Shown here: in pieces, positions 53,244 to 62,881 of the stretch
How the letters are laid out: the number at the start of each line of letters is the position of its first letter
Numbering within the stretch: position 1 is the stretch's first letter
Assembly: GCF_021739485.1 (NCBI RefSeq)
Contig: NZ_JAJFNK010000026.1
Location: 1-64,000, forward strand
From: Alicyclobacillus tolerans
GTDB lineage: Bacteria > Bacillota > Bacilli > Alicyclobacillales > Alicyclobacillaceae
Direction of reading: 5' to 3'
DNA: 64,000 nt
Made by a program: the position numbers and the translations under genes
The notes under the pieces: generated by a model
The model's input: the letters and a program-made list of their open reading frames with translations, nothing else
The model's database searches: none
What the model was told of the DNA's origin: nothing

Positions 53244-54347
53244 TTGGGTGAAATGCTGGATGTTCCGGAGGGACCGCTTCGACATGGGTACACAACGGGA
53301 GCTTGTGCGACGGCCTGCACAAAAGCAGCATTGCTCGCGCTTATCCACCAGCGATTTGTAGAGGACACCACCATTTGGATTCCAGCAGGCGAATGGGTGA
53401 CGTTTCAACTGCACGACGTCCACTACACGCCGGTTGAAGCGCGGGCGGCGACCATCAAGGATGGCGGAGACGATCCGGACGCGACACACGGCGCTAAAAT
53501 TATTGCCACCGTTTCGTGGTCCGACAATCCAGGGGTTGATATTGACGGAGGTGTTGGCGTCGGTCGCGTCACCAAGCCAGGTCTTCCAATTCCGGTTGGA
53601 ATGGCCGCCATTAATCCTGTTCCACGACAGATGATTCGATCGACCGTGGAATCGGTCCTCTCGGATTATGACATTGAACGTGGGGTCAAAGTGGTGATCT
53701 CTGTACCGGATGGTGAAGAGATTGCCAAAAAAACTTTGAATGGCCGACTTGGAATTCTCGGCGGGATCTCCATCTTAGGCACACGCGGCATCGTGGTCCC
53801 GTTCTCTACATCCTCTTATAAGGCGAGTATTGCGTATGCGATGAACGTCGCAAAGGAGCAGGGGATTCGTACAGTCGTCCTCACCACAGGTGGACGCAGT
53901 GAAAAGTATGCGATGAAGCTGTTTCCCGAGTTGCCGATTGAGGCTTTTATCGAGATGGGTGATTTTGTTGGGTTTTCAGCCAAACACGCCAAGCGTGTCG
54001 GTATGGAAGAAATTCGGTTTGTGGGCATGATGGGCAAATTTTCGAAGGTCGCACAAGGCATTATGATGGTGCACGCCAAAAGCGCGACAATTGATTTCTC
54101 GTTTCTTGCAGACCTGGCCCGGCGGGTTGGGGTGCCGGTGGAGAACATCGAACACGTTCTGACGGCGAATACCGCGAGTCAAGTAGGCGACTTCATAGTG
54201 GAGTGGGGATACCCTGAATTCTTTACACAAGTCGCGGAGGCTTGCTGTGAACAGGTTTTGAACCATATCGGCGGAGATATGCGCATCGCCACGCACTTAA
54301 CCACGCTGGGTGGCGAGTACTTAGGAGGATCAGAAATTGGAGGATGA
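53244..54347 (+). CDS. cbiD: Cobalt-precorrin-5B C1-methyltransferase CbiD
   Basis: This 367-residue protein has RHGYTTGACATACTKAAL at the start, KDGGDDPDATHG, GVGRVTKPGLPIPVGMAAINPVPR and GGISILGTRGIV, matching CbiD. It is specific to the early-cobalt pathway. TTG 53244 begins just after the cbiC stop, with GGTGAT upstream; ATG 53253 is an alternative. Confidence 0.95.
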   Translation: MGEMLDVPEGPLRHGYTTGACATACTKAALLALIHQRFVEDTTIWIPAGEWVTFQLHDVHYTPVEARAATIKDGGDDPDATHGAKIIATVSWSDNPGVDIDGGVGVGRVTKPGLPIPVGMAAINPVPRQMIRSTVESVLSDYDIERGVKVVISVPDGEEIAKKTLNGRLGILGGISILGTRGIVVPFSTSSYKASIAYAMNVAKEQGIRTVVLTTGGRSEKYAMKLFPELPIEAFIEMGDFVGFSAKHAKRVGMEEIRFVGMMGKFSKVAQGIMMVHAKSATIDFSFLADLARRVGVPVENIEHVLTANTASQVGDFIVEWGYPEFFTQVAEACCEQVLNHIGGDMRIATHLTTLGGEYLGGSEIGG

Positions 54348-55590
54348 ACGGATTTTAGTTGTAGGAATTGGGGATGACGGTGCACGGGGGCTGTCTTCAC
54401 GGACGCTGGAACAGGTCTATACAGCCACCGTTCTATACGGTGGTGAGCGGCAACTCGGATTTTTCCCCGATTTTCAGGGTGAAAAAAGGATGATTCGCAC
54501 ACCACTCAGAGATACGCTTGCTGAGGTTGAACGCGATTGTGTTACACATTCAGTGGCCGTACTAGCCAGCGGAGATCCGCTGTTTTATGGAATCGGAGCG
54601 ACGTTGGTCCGGAAATTCGGACGGGAACGTGTCGACATCATCCCGCATCTGAGTTCCGTTCAGCTTGCATTTGCACGGGCTGGCGAGAGTTGGCAAGGTG
54701 CGAAGGTCGTCAGTCTGCACGGGAAGTCCATACAGGGTCTCGCCCAGAAGTTACACGGGGTTCCTGTCGCAGCGTTGTTGACGGATGATGTCAATACGCC
54801 GTCCGCGATCGCAAAATATCTCCAAAGTTTTCAGATGACCGAGTATGTGGCGTTTGTTGCAGAGCATCTGGGGAGTGTCGATGAGCGTACAGGCTGGTAT
54901 TCCTTGGGCGAACTGATAGACGCAGAGTTTTCTTCTTTGAATGTGGTCATCCTTAAGCATCGTCAGGATGTGAAAGTGCCGGTGTTTACGCTTGGGATGG
55001 ACGAGGGGATGTTCTCGCAGCGAAAACCAGACAGAGGTCTCATTACCAAACGAGAAATTCGTGTACTTTCTCTCTCCGATCTTGCATTAAAGCCGGGAGG
55101 TGTCCTATGGGACATCGGAGCGTGCACCGGATCGGTTTCTATTGAAGCGATTCTTTCCACACCGGATTTGCAAGTGTATGCCGTAGAGAAAAACGATGGC
55201 GATTTGGAGAACCTTCGTGAGAATCAGGTGAAGTTCCGCACCGATTTCGTTGCTGTTCACGCCAAAGCTCCAAACGGTCTGGACGCATTTCCAGACCCAG
55301 ATGCCGTTTTCATCGGAGGCAGCGGAGGCGAGTTAGAGGAACTGCTCTCCATTTGTGCAGGTAGACTTCGTGAAGGTGGAAGAATTGTCGTGAACGCTGC
55401 CACCATTGAAAACTTGTATCAAGCTCAGCAAACACTCTTACATTTCGGATTTGAGGTCTCGATCACACTTGTGCAGACCGCCCGAAGCAAACCCATCTTA
55501 AATTTGACCAGGTTTGAAGGCATGAATCCTGTGTACTTAGTGACAGCGTGGCATGCCCGACCAGAGGAGGAAGACGCACATGTCCGTTAA
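54337..55590 (+). CDS. cbiET: Cobalt-precorrin-7/6B methyltransferase CbiE-CbiT fusion
   Basis: This 417-residue bifunctional protein, CobL-like, has CbiE at about 1-205 (LVVGIGDDGARGL, ASGDPLFYGIG) and CbiT at about 225-400 (LWDIGACTGSVSIEAI, the SAM motif, and FIGGSGGELEEL). It methylates C5 and C15 and decarboxylates the acetate side chain. The TTG start at 54337 overlaps the cbiD stop and follows GGAGGATC. Fusion of the two is common in this group. Confidence 0.9.
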   Translation: MEDERILVVGIGDDGARGLSSRTLEQVYTATVLYGGERQLGFFPDFQGEKRMIRTPLRDTLAEVERDCVTHSVAVLASGDPLFYGIGATLVRKFGRERVDIIPHLSSVQLAFARAGESWQGAKVVSLHGKSIQGLAQKLHGVPVAALLTDDVNTPSAIAKYLQSFQMTEYVAFVAEHLGSVDERTGWYSLGELIDAEFSSLNVVILKHRQDVKVPVFTLGMDEGMFSQRKPDRGLITKREIRVLSLSDLALKPGGVLWDIGACTGSVSIEAILSTPDLQVYAVEKNDGDLENLRENQVKFRTDFVAVHAKAPNGLDAFPDPDAVFIGGSGGELEELLSICAGRLREGGRIVVNAATIENLYQAQQTLLHFGFEVSITLVQTARSKPILNLTRFEGMNPVYLVTAWHARPEEEDAHVR

Positions 55591-56293
55591 ACCTGGAACA
55601 CTGTACGGCGTTGGTGTAGGTCCGGGAGATCCGGAACTCGTTACCGTCAAAGCATACCGTCTCATGCAAACTTCACCGGTTATTGCTTATCCAAACAAAC
55701 GAATGGGCGGCAAAAGTTACGCCCTGGAAATTGTTGAACTCTATGTAGACCCGACTGAAAAAACCATGCTTGGCCTGGTCTTTCCGATGACAAAGGATGA
55801 AGATGTGCTACAGCGGCACTGGGCAGACACGGTTGCGAAAGTCTGGTCCTACCTGAGTGAAGGGCAGGATGTGGTCTTTGTCACCGAAGGTGATCCAATG
55901 TTATACAGCACCTTCATTCATATGAGCCGACTCATGCGCCAGGAATACCCCGAGGTAAGTGTAGTTTCGGTTCCGGGCGTGTCTTCTGTGAATGCTGCCG
56001 CAAGTCGCCTGGGTGTGCCGCTCGCGGACGGCGACGAAGTCGTAGCGATTGTGCCGGCGAACAGGGATATCCCAGCGATGCGTGAAGCCTTGCTGACGCA
56101 TGATTGTGTGGTCTTCTTAAAGGTCGCCAAGGTCTTGGACGACATGATTGCGCTTTTGACCGATTTACAGCTCGTCGACAAAGCGATGGTGTGTACCAAA
56201 GTCACTTCGTCCGGAGAACGCGTTTGGCAAAATGTTCGCGAGCTTCAGGGAGCCTCGCTGAACTACTTAACCCTGATGGTGGTGAGAAAATGA
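55580..56293 (+). CDS. cbiL: Cobalt-precorrin-2 C20-methyltransferase CbiL
   Basis: This 237-residue methylase has LYGVGVGPGDPELVTVKA, FVTEGDPMLYSTF and VPGVSSVNAAASRLGVPLADGDE, which fit CbiL/CobI. It methylates C20 with SAM. ATG 55580 follows GAGGAGGAAG and overlaps the end of cbiET by 11 nt. Its stop overlaps the cbiF start (ATGA). Confidence 0.9.
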   Translation: MSVKPGTLYGVGVGPGDPELVTVKAYRLMQTSPVIAYPNKRMGGKSYALEIVELYVDPTEKTMLGLVFPMTKDEDVLQRHWADTVAKVWSYLSEGQDVVFVTEGDPMLYSTFIHMSRLMRQEYPEVSVVSVPGVSSVNAAASRLGVPLADGDEVVAIVPANRDIPAMREALLTHDCVVFLKVAKVLDDMIALLTDLQLVDKAMVCTKVTSSGERVWQNVRELQGASLNYLTLMVVRK

Positions 56294-57084
56294 GTCTTGA
56301 GTCGAAAGTGTACATCGTGGGTGCAGGGCCGGGAGATGTCGAACTGATTACGGTTAAGGGGATGCGGATTGTCAGTCAGGCAGATGTCGTGATTTACACA
56401 GACAGTCTCGTTCGCGATGAACTTGTCGAAATGGCAAGTCCGAATGCACGGGTCTACAAGAGTGCGGGTATGGCACTAGAAGATATTGTGAACCTGATGG
56501 TGGATGCAGTGACACAGGGGAAGAGTGTAGCCCGCGTACATACAGGAGACCCTTCGGTTTTCGGGGCTATCCTGGAACAGATATCCCTTCTTCGCAAAGC
56601 GGGGATTGCCTACGAAATCATCCCGGGTGTCAGTTCTGTTTTCGCTGCAGCGGCTGCTATCGGTGCGGAACTGACCGTGCCTGATCTCACTCAAACCGTG
56701 ATTCTTACACGGATGGGGGGGCGTACGCCGATGCCGGAAGGGGAACAACTCCGGGATCTCGCCCGTCATCATAGCACCATCGCTTTATACCTTAGCGCTA
56801 CTTTAGCCAAAAAGGCAGTCGATGAGTTCCTGGAAGCGGGGTGGGCTCCAGAGACCCCAGTTGCAGTTGTACAGAAGGCGACCTGGCCAGATCAGAAAAT
56901 TGTCCGGACGACATTATCCGGACTTGTGAGGGCGATGGGCGATGCACACATTTCTAGCCACGCTATGATTCTAGCTGGCTGGGCGCTGGATTCTGAGTTG
57001 CCCGACAAAGGGGAGCACAAGTCGAAGCTGTACGATAAGTCGTTCACCCATCGCTATCGCAAAGGGGTGAAGACCGTTGAATAA
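56290..57084 (+). CDS. cbiF: Cobalt-precorrin-4 C11-methyltransferase CbiF
   Basis: This 264-residue methylase has VYIVGAGPGDVELITVKG, IYTDSLV, RVHTGDPSVFGAILEQ and VPDLTQTVILTRMGGRTPMPEGEQL, the CbiF/CobM signature. It methylates C11 with SAM. ATG 56290 overlaps the cbiL stop and has GGTGGTGAG upstream. Its stop overlaps the cbiG start by 8 nt. Confidence 0.95.
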   Translation: MSLESKVYIVGAGPGDVELITVKGMRIVSQADVVIYTDSLVRDELVEMASPNARVYKSAGMALEDIVNLMVDAVTQGKSVARVHTGDPSVFGAILEQISLLRKAGIAYEIIPGVSSVFAAAAAIGAELTVPDLTQTVILTRMGGRTPMPEGEQLRDLARHHSTIALYLSATLAKKAVDEFLEAGWAPETPVAVVQKATWPDQKIVRTTLSGLVRAMGDAHISSHAMILAGWALDSELPDKGEHKSKLYDKSFTHRYRKGVKTVE

Positions 57085-58240
57085 ACCGAATGCTGTGGTT
57101 GCCATCACGAAACATGGCACAGCCATTGCCAGACGACTGCAAACAGAGTTGCCCGACGTCGATGTCTATTATCCGGAAAAATTTGCGCACGGAGACGAAG
57201 CTGAGAGGTCAATCACGACATATTCGGGCTCGGTAGTGGACCATGTCCCAACTCTCTTTTCAACATACCGTGGAATCGTTGGGATTTTTTCGCTCGGTGC
57301 TATGGTTCGTCTCGTTGCACCGCTTCTTCGTGATAAAAAGACGGATCCTGCGGTCGTTGTGATTGACGATCGGGCTGAACATGTCATCAGCGTTCTGTCA
57401 GGCCATCTTGGAGGTGCAAACACCCTTACGCACCAGCTGGCACAGGTACTTGGCTCACGGCCGGTTATTACCACGGCTTCTGATGTGGGTCAAACGGTTC
57501 CAGTGGACTTGTTTGGGCGCGCTTTTGGCTGGGAGATCGAAAACTTTGAGAACGTGACACAGGTTAGTGCAGCCGTCGTCAACGAAGAACGGGTTCACGT
57601 CATCCAGGAGGCGGGAGAAACCGACTGGTGGCCATACCCAAAACCATTACCAAGTTATCTTTCGGTGTTTCACAGCATGGCGGAAGCACGGCAAAGGCCA
57701 TTCGACGCGGCCCTAGTCATTACACCAAGAATCCTCACGGAGGAGGAGACGAAGGCGTTTCTGACGAGAGGCGTGCTGTATCGGCCGAAGGTCATGGTTC
57801 TTGGGATCGGCTGCAACCGGGGTACCTCGGCGGAGGAAATTGACGCCGTAATCGCAGAAACCTTGAAAAATGCAGGATTCTCGATTCGTAGTGTTCGCAA
57901 TGTAGCAACCATCGATCTGAAAGGCGACGAACCGGGACTGCTCGAAGTCTGCGAAAAACACCATTGGAGCCTCGTCACCTATACCGCGAAACAGCTTAAC
58001 ACAGTCTCCATTCCGAGTCCGTCTGAAACGGTGTTCAAGCACGTCGGGGCGTACGGCGTGTGTGAACCGGCAGCTCGCCTTTCGTCTGGTGCGGACGGAT
58101 GGGTCGTGGAGAAGGTCCGGAGCGGCAACGTCACGGTGTCGGTTTGCCTCGTTCCGAGCAACTTTGGAGCGAATCTGCTTGTGGTACCTACCTCCGAACC
58201 GGAATCAGGTCTGTTTCTCGCAAAGGGAGTATCATCATGA
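57077..58240 (+). CDS. cbiG: Cobalt-precorrin-5A hydrolase CbiG
   Basis: This 387-residue protein has VVAITKHGTAIARRL at the start, GIFSLGAMVRLVAPLL, VVVIDDRAEHVISVLSGHLGGAN (core signature) and a C-terminal VLGIGCNRGTSAEEI domain with VCEPAARLSSG. It opens the delta-lactone, releasing acetaldehyde, an early-cobalt-route step. The TTG start at 57077 follows AAAGGGGTGAAG. The two domains are of usual length. Confidence 0.95.
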   Translation: MNKPNAVVAITKHGTAIARRLQTELPDVDVYYPEKFAHGDEAERSITTYSGSVVDHVPTLFSTYRGIVGIFSLGAMVRLVAPLLRDKKTDPAVVVIDDRAEHVISVLSGHLGGANTLTHQLAQVLGSRPVITTASDVGQTVPVDLFGRAFGWEIENFENVTQVSAAVVNEERVHVIQEAGETDWWPYPKPLPSYLSVFHSMAEARQRPFDAALVITPRILTEEETKAFLTRGVLYRPKVMVLGIGCNRGTSAEEIDAVIAETLKNAGFSIRSVRNVATIDLKGDEPGLLEVCEKHHWSLVTYTAKQLNTVSIPSPSETVFKHVGAYGVCEPAARLSSGADGWVVEKVRSGNVTVSVCLVPSNFGANLLVVPTSEPESGLFLAKGVSS

Positions 58241-59640
58241 ACCGGTCGCGGATAGTGATTGCAGGTACGAATAGCGGCGCTGGGAAAACGACCGTGACCT
58301 TGGGGCTGATGGCTGCTTTCAAGCGCCGTAATCTCCAGGTTCAGGGTTTTAAAGTGGGGCCTGACTACATCGATCCCAGTTACCATGCAGCGGTAACGGG
58401 CCGTTCCTCTCGCAATCTTGACACCTGGATGATGAGCAAGGACGTTGTCCGGGAGGTGTTTCACCGAGGGAGCGAGGGGGCGGACATCTCCGTGATAGAA
58501 GGCGTCATGGGGATGTACGACGGAAAAGTTCCGCTCTCCAACACAGGCAGTACCGCAGAAGTGAGTCAATTGTTGCAAGCACCCGTCCTCCTGGTCGTGA
58601 ATGCGGAAAGCATGGCCCGGAGTGCAGCCGCTGTGGTTCTCGGGTTTCAACAGTTGGACCCAAGTGTGAATATCGCAGGCGTGATCGTGAATCAGGTCGG
58701 GAGCAAAGGCCATTTTGAGCTCGTCAAGGCGGCGATTGAGCAGATGTGCGGTGTGCCGACCGTCGGGTACCTGACGAGACAGTCGCCCATCCAGATTCCA
58801 GAGCGACATTTGGGGCTTATCCCAGCTCTCGAACGGGGTGAAATGACTGGACTGTTTGACGCACTTGCGGACGCCATCGAGGCGACAGTTGATGTCGAAC
58901 AGATTCTACAGATAGCAGGTCAGGCTGAAAGCTGGACTTCTCCAGAACCCGTACTCTTCGTGGGACGAAAACGTGAGCCAGAGGTCACCCTCGCTGTTGC
59001 TCGGGATGAAGCGTTCAATTTTTACTATCCGGAAAACCTGGAGTTACTTGAGTGGTATGGTGCACGTCTCGTGGAGTTCAAGCCGTTGCACGGTGAGGTA
59101 GTCCCAGATGGTGCAGACGGTGTTTACATTGGTGGAGGATTCCCGGAGGAATTTGCTGATGAACTCAGCCGTTTCGATGCCGTGAGGATGAGCCTGCGAC
59201 GAGCGGTTCAAGACGGAATGCCTGTTTTTGCAGAGTGTGGAGGTTTTATGTACCTGACGGATACGCTAACGGACCGGCAGGGTGAAACCTATCAAATGGC
59301 TGGCCTTATTCCCGCATGTGTAGCCATGCAATCAAAAAGAGCTGCACTCGGATACAGAGAAATTACAGCCTGCCAGGATTCCCTGCTGCTATGCGCCGGT
59401 GAACGTGCCCGAGGGCACGAGTTTCACTATTCCACAGCTACTTATGCGCAGCCTGATGACTGGCCCTATGCGTATGAGGCAGTCGGCTTACGTGGTACGA
59501 AGTTGGAAGGGTATGCAAAAAGAAACCTGCTTGCTGGGTATACCCATTTACACTTTGCCTCAAATCCACGCATGGTAGAACGTTTCATAGCGGCATGCCG
59601 GTTGTACAAGGAAAATCAAACACAACCATCGCACGGATAG
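58237..59640 (+). CDS. cbiA: Cobyrinate a,c-diamide synthase CbiA
   Basis: This 467-residue glutamine amidotransferase has GTNSGAGKTTVTLGL (P-loop), GFKVGPDYIDPSYH, VIEGVMGMYDG, then the class I glutaminase triad region with FAECGGFMYLTDTL containing the catalytic cysteine and a late HLHFASNPRM-type histidine. ATG 58237 follows AAGGGAGT. It amidates the a and c side chains using ATP and glutamine and overlaps the cbiG stop. Confidence 0.95.
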   Translation: MNRSRIVIAGTNSGAGKTTVTLGLMAAFKRRNLQVQGFKVGPDYIDPSYHAAVTGRSSRNLDTWMMSKDVVREVFHRGSEGADISVIEGVMGMYDGKVPLSNTGSTAEVSQLLQAPVLLVVNAESMARSAAAVVLGFQQLDPSVNIAGVIVNQVGSKGHFELVKAAIEQMCGVPTVGYLTRQSPIQIPERHLGLIPALERGEMTGLFDALADAIEATVDVEQILQIAGQAESWTSPEPVLFVGRKREPEVTLAVARDEAFNFYYPENLELLEWYGARLVEFKPLHGEVVPDGADGVYIGGGFPEEFADELSRFDAVRMSLRRAVQDGMPVFAECGGFMYLTDTLTDRQGETYQMAGLIPACVAMQSKRAALGYREITACQDSLLLCAGERARGHEFHYSTATYAQPDDWPYAYEAVGLRGTKLEGYAKRNLLAGYTHLHFASNPRMVERFIAACRLYKENQTQPSHG

Positions 59641-59673
59641 GGGTGGAGCTGAATAGTAAGGGATGATGAAACC

Positions 59674-60684
59674 ATGTATCGCGATTCCTGGAGATACATT
59701 CTTGCTGTCTTTGGTTTGCACGGCCTGGGAATTTTTTTATTAACTCTATCTGCACCTGGACATCCCATGTTGCTAGGTTTGTCGCTTCTAGCATACACAT
59801 TCGGATTACGGCATGCTTTTGATGTAGACCATATCGCATTTATTGATAACACAGTGCGAAAGTTTCTTCAGGAGCACAAAAAACCGCATGGAATTGGATT
59901 CTTCTTCTCGATGGGACATTCCACGGTTGTTGTCATCATGGCTATCACAACGGCGGTGGCTGTTCACCTCTTGCAGCACTTGCCGCAATTACAACGGATT
60001 GGCGGCATAGTGAGCACATTGGCATCGGGATCCTTTCTACTTATTTTAGCTTGTACCAATTTATTTATATGGGTAAGACTTTTTGACGTCTTTTGGAGCA
60101 TGCGACGGAATCGGCAGACAGCACATGAAATTGAGGTAATGCTTCAGTCACGGGGCTTTTTTGCACGATTGGTCGTTCCTCTGATGAAACTCGTCACAAA
60201 GAATTGGCATGTCTATCCGATTGGTTTCCTATTTGGATTGGGGTTTGACACGGCGAGCGAAGTCGCATTACTCGCGATTTCAGCCACAGCATCACAGCAT
60301 GCACTTCCAATAATGGGAATCATAGCTTTACCGGTCGCTTTTGCCGCTGGCATGAGTCTGATGGACACGGCTGACGGAATATTTATGACCACCGCCTACT
60401 CTTGGGCATTTGCAACGCCGCTTCGAAAAATATACTACAACCTTTCTGTCACCGGACTTGGTGTGCTTGCTGCGACCGTGATTGGGGTCATCGAACTAGC
60501 CCAGGTGGTGAGTCAGGAGGCCGGGCTGACAAATGGTTTCTGGGAGCGGATCCAGAAACTGAACTTTGGTTTGATGGGTTACATTCTCGTCACACTATTT
60601 GTACTGGTTTGGGGGATTTCTTTCGGTTCTTGGAAGATCTTTAGAATTGAAGAGCGCTGGGCCGAACGTTCTGAGCAAGCGTAA
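59674..60684 (+). CDS. Nickel/cobalt transporter, NiCoT family
   Basis: This 336-residue membrane protein has eight predicted helices. Helix 2 has LRHAFDVDHIAFIDNTVRK, the metal-binding HxxxDH signature of HoxN/NixA transporters, and LGFDTASEVALLAI is the conserved helix 5 motif. FSMGHSTVVVIMA is the third signature. It imports Co(II) or Ni(II). Position inside the cobalamin operon, under the B12 riboswitch, argues for cobalt. Confidence 0.95.
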   Translation: MYRDSWRYILAVFGLHGLGIFLLTLSAPGHPMLLGLSLLAYTFGLRHAFDVDHIAFIDNTVRKFLQEHKKPHGIGFFFSMGHSTVVVIMAITTAVAVHLLQHLPQLQRIGGIVSTLASGSFLLILACTNLFIWVRLFDVFWSMRRNRQTAHEIEVMLQSRGFFARLVVPLMKLVTKNWHVYPIGFLFGLGFDTASEVALLAISATASQHALPIMGIIALPVAFAAGMSLMDTADGIFMTTAYSWAFATPLRKIYYNLSVTGLGVLAATVIGVIELAQVVSQEAGLTNGFWERIQKLNFGLMGYILVTLFVLVWGISFGSWKIFRIEERWAERSEQA

Positions 60685-60740
60685 TCTAATCTCCGTTGGA
60701 AATTGTCCGAGGTGGTACGAGCTGAAAGGAGGAAACTCGT

Positions 60741-62291
60741 TTGGCCAAAAGCTTGATGGTGATGGGGACTTCCTCAAATGTTGGTAAGAGTATCCTGTGT
60801 ACCGCCCTTTGCCGTATCCTTGTTCAAGATGGTTACAGCGTGGCACCGTTTAAGTCGCAAAATATGTCACTTAATTCCGCAGTAACACCAACAGGGCGCG
60901 AGATTGGCCGTGCTCAGGCGGTACAAGCAGACGCGTGCGGTATCCCAGCTAACGAACACATGAATCCTGTTTTACTAAAACCCACTCGACACAACGAATC
61001 TCAGGTTGTTCTACAGGGGCGTGTTTATCAAACCAAATCTGCACGGGCGTACTTTCTCGAACGTACGGGTGAAATTTGGGATGCTGTGGTGGAAAGTTTC
61101 CAGTATCTCGACTTACGGCACGAATTGCTTGTCATTGAAGGTGCCGGAAGCCCAGTAGAAATGAACCTGAAGTCCAAGGAAATAGCCAATATGCGCACGG
61201 CGGAGTTAGCGGACGCGGATGTGCTATTAGTAGCAGATATCGACAGAGGCGGTATTTTTGCTGCGGTAGTTGGAACACTGCAACTGTTGACAGAACACGA
61301 ACGAGCACGTGTGAAAGGGATTATCGTGAATAAGTTCCGCGGGGACAGGAGTTTGTTTGATGACGGTGTTCGCTTGCTCGAAGAATATACTGGAATCCCG
61401 GTTCTCGGGGTTATTCCCCATATCCCGGATTTAGGAATTGAAGAAGAAGATTCGGTGGCGCTTGACGAGGAGAGATACCGTTTGAGTAAGAGAAACGGTG
61501 AACAGCCGAATATGGTCCATATTGCGGTAGTTCAACTACCACACATCTCGAATTTTACGGATTTCGATCCGCTGTTTCTCGATCCCGGTGTGCACGCCTA
61601 TTTCTGCCGGAAGCCAGACGATATTGAGCATGCGCATGCCTTTATTCTGCCTGGTAGTAAAAACACAATCGATGATATGCGCTGGTTGCGTCAGTCGGGA
61701 TTCGTAGAGGTGATTACTCAAAAGCACAGACAGGGTACCGTCGTATTTGGTGTTTGCGGTGGTTATCAAATGCTTGGGCAGGAAGTACGGGATCCAAGTG
61801 GTCAAGAGTCGAATGACCCTATCTGTTCGGGGCTGGATCTTCTTCCCGTTGTGACCACGCTTCAGAGTGAGAAAACTACGGTACTTGTTCAGGGACAATT
61901 GGAAGGTATTTTTGCGTCCATCCCTGTCTCTGGCTACGAGATCCATATGGGCCAAAGCATAGGCGGCAATGGATATCAACCATTTTCAACCGTTCGTACT
62001 GTACCCGATGGGGAACTCCGACCTGACGGTGCAATGAGTTCCGATGGAACGGTGATGGGTACATACTTGCATGGTATCTTTGACAACGATGTATTTCGTC
62101 AGCAGTGGTTGAATCAGATTCGGGACCGCGTCGGACTTGTCGCTCCCATGACGCCCGATTGGTCTATGACGACTACCCGATCCGAAGCCTTTGATCGGCT
62201 AGCGAGCATTGTACGGCAACATATGAATATGGATGTGATTTACCAAATTATAGGATTGATACCCAAGAGGGCGGAGGGAGTCTCATGTTGA
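60741..62291 (+). CDS. cbiP: Cobyric acid synthase CbiP
   Basis: This 516-residue amidotransferase has GTSSNVGKSILCTAL (P-loop), FKSQNMSLNSAVTPTGREIGRAQAVQA, VIEGAGSPVEMNLK, LPGSKNTIDDMRWL and VFGVCGGYQMLGQ with the catalytic cysteine. A late GTYLHGIFDN provides the histidine. It amidates the b, d, e and g side chains. The TTG start at 60741 follows AAAGGAGGAAAC. Confidence 0.95.
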   Translation: MAKSLMVMGTSSNVGKSILCTALCRILVQDGYSVAPFKSQNMSLNSAVTPTGREIGRAQAVQADACGIPANEHMNPVLLKPTRHNESQVVLQGRVYQTKSARAYFLERTGEIWDAVVESFQYLDLRHELLVIEGAGSPVEMNLKSKEIANMRTAELADADVLLVADIDRGGIFAAVVGTLQLLTEHERARVKGIIVNKFRGDRSLFDDGVRLLEEYTGIPVLGVIPHIPDLGIEEEDSVALDEERYRLSKRNGEQPNMVHIAVVQLPHISNFTDFDPLFLDPGVHAYFCRKPDDIEHAHAFILPGSKNTIDDMRWLRQSGFVEVITQKHRQGTVVFGVCGGYQMLGQEVRDPSGQESNDPICSGLDLLPVVTTLQSEKTTVLVQGQLEGIFASIPVSGYEIHMGQSIGGNGYQPFSTVRTVPDGELRPDGAMSSDGTVMGTYLHGIFDNDVFRQQWLNQIRDRVGLVAPMTPDWSMTTTRSEAFDRLASIVRQHMNMDVIYQIIGLIPKRAEGVSC

Positions 62292-62881
62292 CCTTCCTTC
62301 GCCACGGAGAGACAACATGGAATCGGGAAGGTCGCATTCAGGGTACGCTGGATATTCCTCTTTCCACGGGGGGACGATGTTCCGCCGAAAAGTACGCGGC
62401 ACATTTTCAAGATTCGGGCATTTGCATGATATGGACCAGTCCGCTCGAACGTGCAAAGGACACGGCGACCATTCTCGCCACGAGGTTACGGCGTGGGACG
62501 GAGTGTGTTTTTGTTAGAGAACTTGGTACCCTCGTTGAGAGAGACTATGGAATCTATCAGGGAAAGCGGTTGGATGACCTGAAACCGAGTCTTCTTGTCA
62601 AAGAGGAAGAACGGATTGTTGGCGACGGTGTGGAACCGTGGCACGCTCTTCAGAGACGTGTCAGGCATGCGCTTCAAGTCATCGTAACGGGTCCATCTCC
62701 GTCCGTAATCGTGGTTCATGGCGGTTGGTTGAAGGCGCTGCATTCCCTGCTGAAAACGGGCTATCATCACGAAGACGCCAGTAACCTATCCAGCTATTCC
62801 GTGGAGCGTTCAAAAGTGAAGTACATGTTGAACAAAATCCACGCAAGGGAGTTTTGTCATGAGTCAACCGTTCACGGATAA
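62285..62881 (+). CDS. cobC: Alpha-ribazole phosphatase, histidine phosphatase family
   Basis: This 198-residue protein has FLRHGETTWNREGRIQG (catalytic RHG), IWTSPLERAKDTA and VVHGGWLKAL with the second histidine. Placed between cbiP and cobT, it is the CobC-type phosphatase acting on alpha-ribazole phosphate or adenosylcobalamin phosphate. ATG 62285 overlaps the end of cbiP by 7 nt, and GGAGGGAG lies upstream. Family members are promiscuous, so the assignment leans on context. Confidence 0.85.
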   Translation: MLTFLRHGETTWNREGRIQGTLDIPLSTGGRCSAEKYAAHFQDSGICMIWTSPLERAKDTATILATRLRRGTECVFVRELGTLVERDYGIYQGKRLDDLKPSLLVKEEERIVGDGVEPWHALQRRVRHALQVIVTGPSPSVIVVHGGWLKALHSLLKTGYHHEDASNLSSYSVERSKVKYMLNKIHAREFCHESTVHG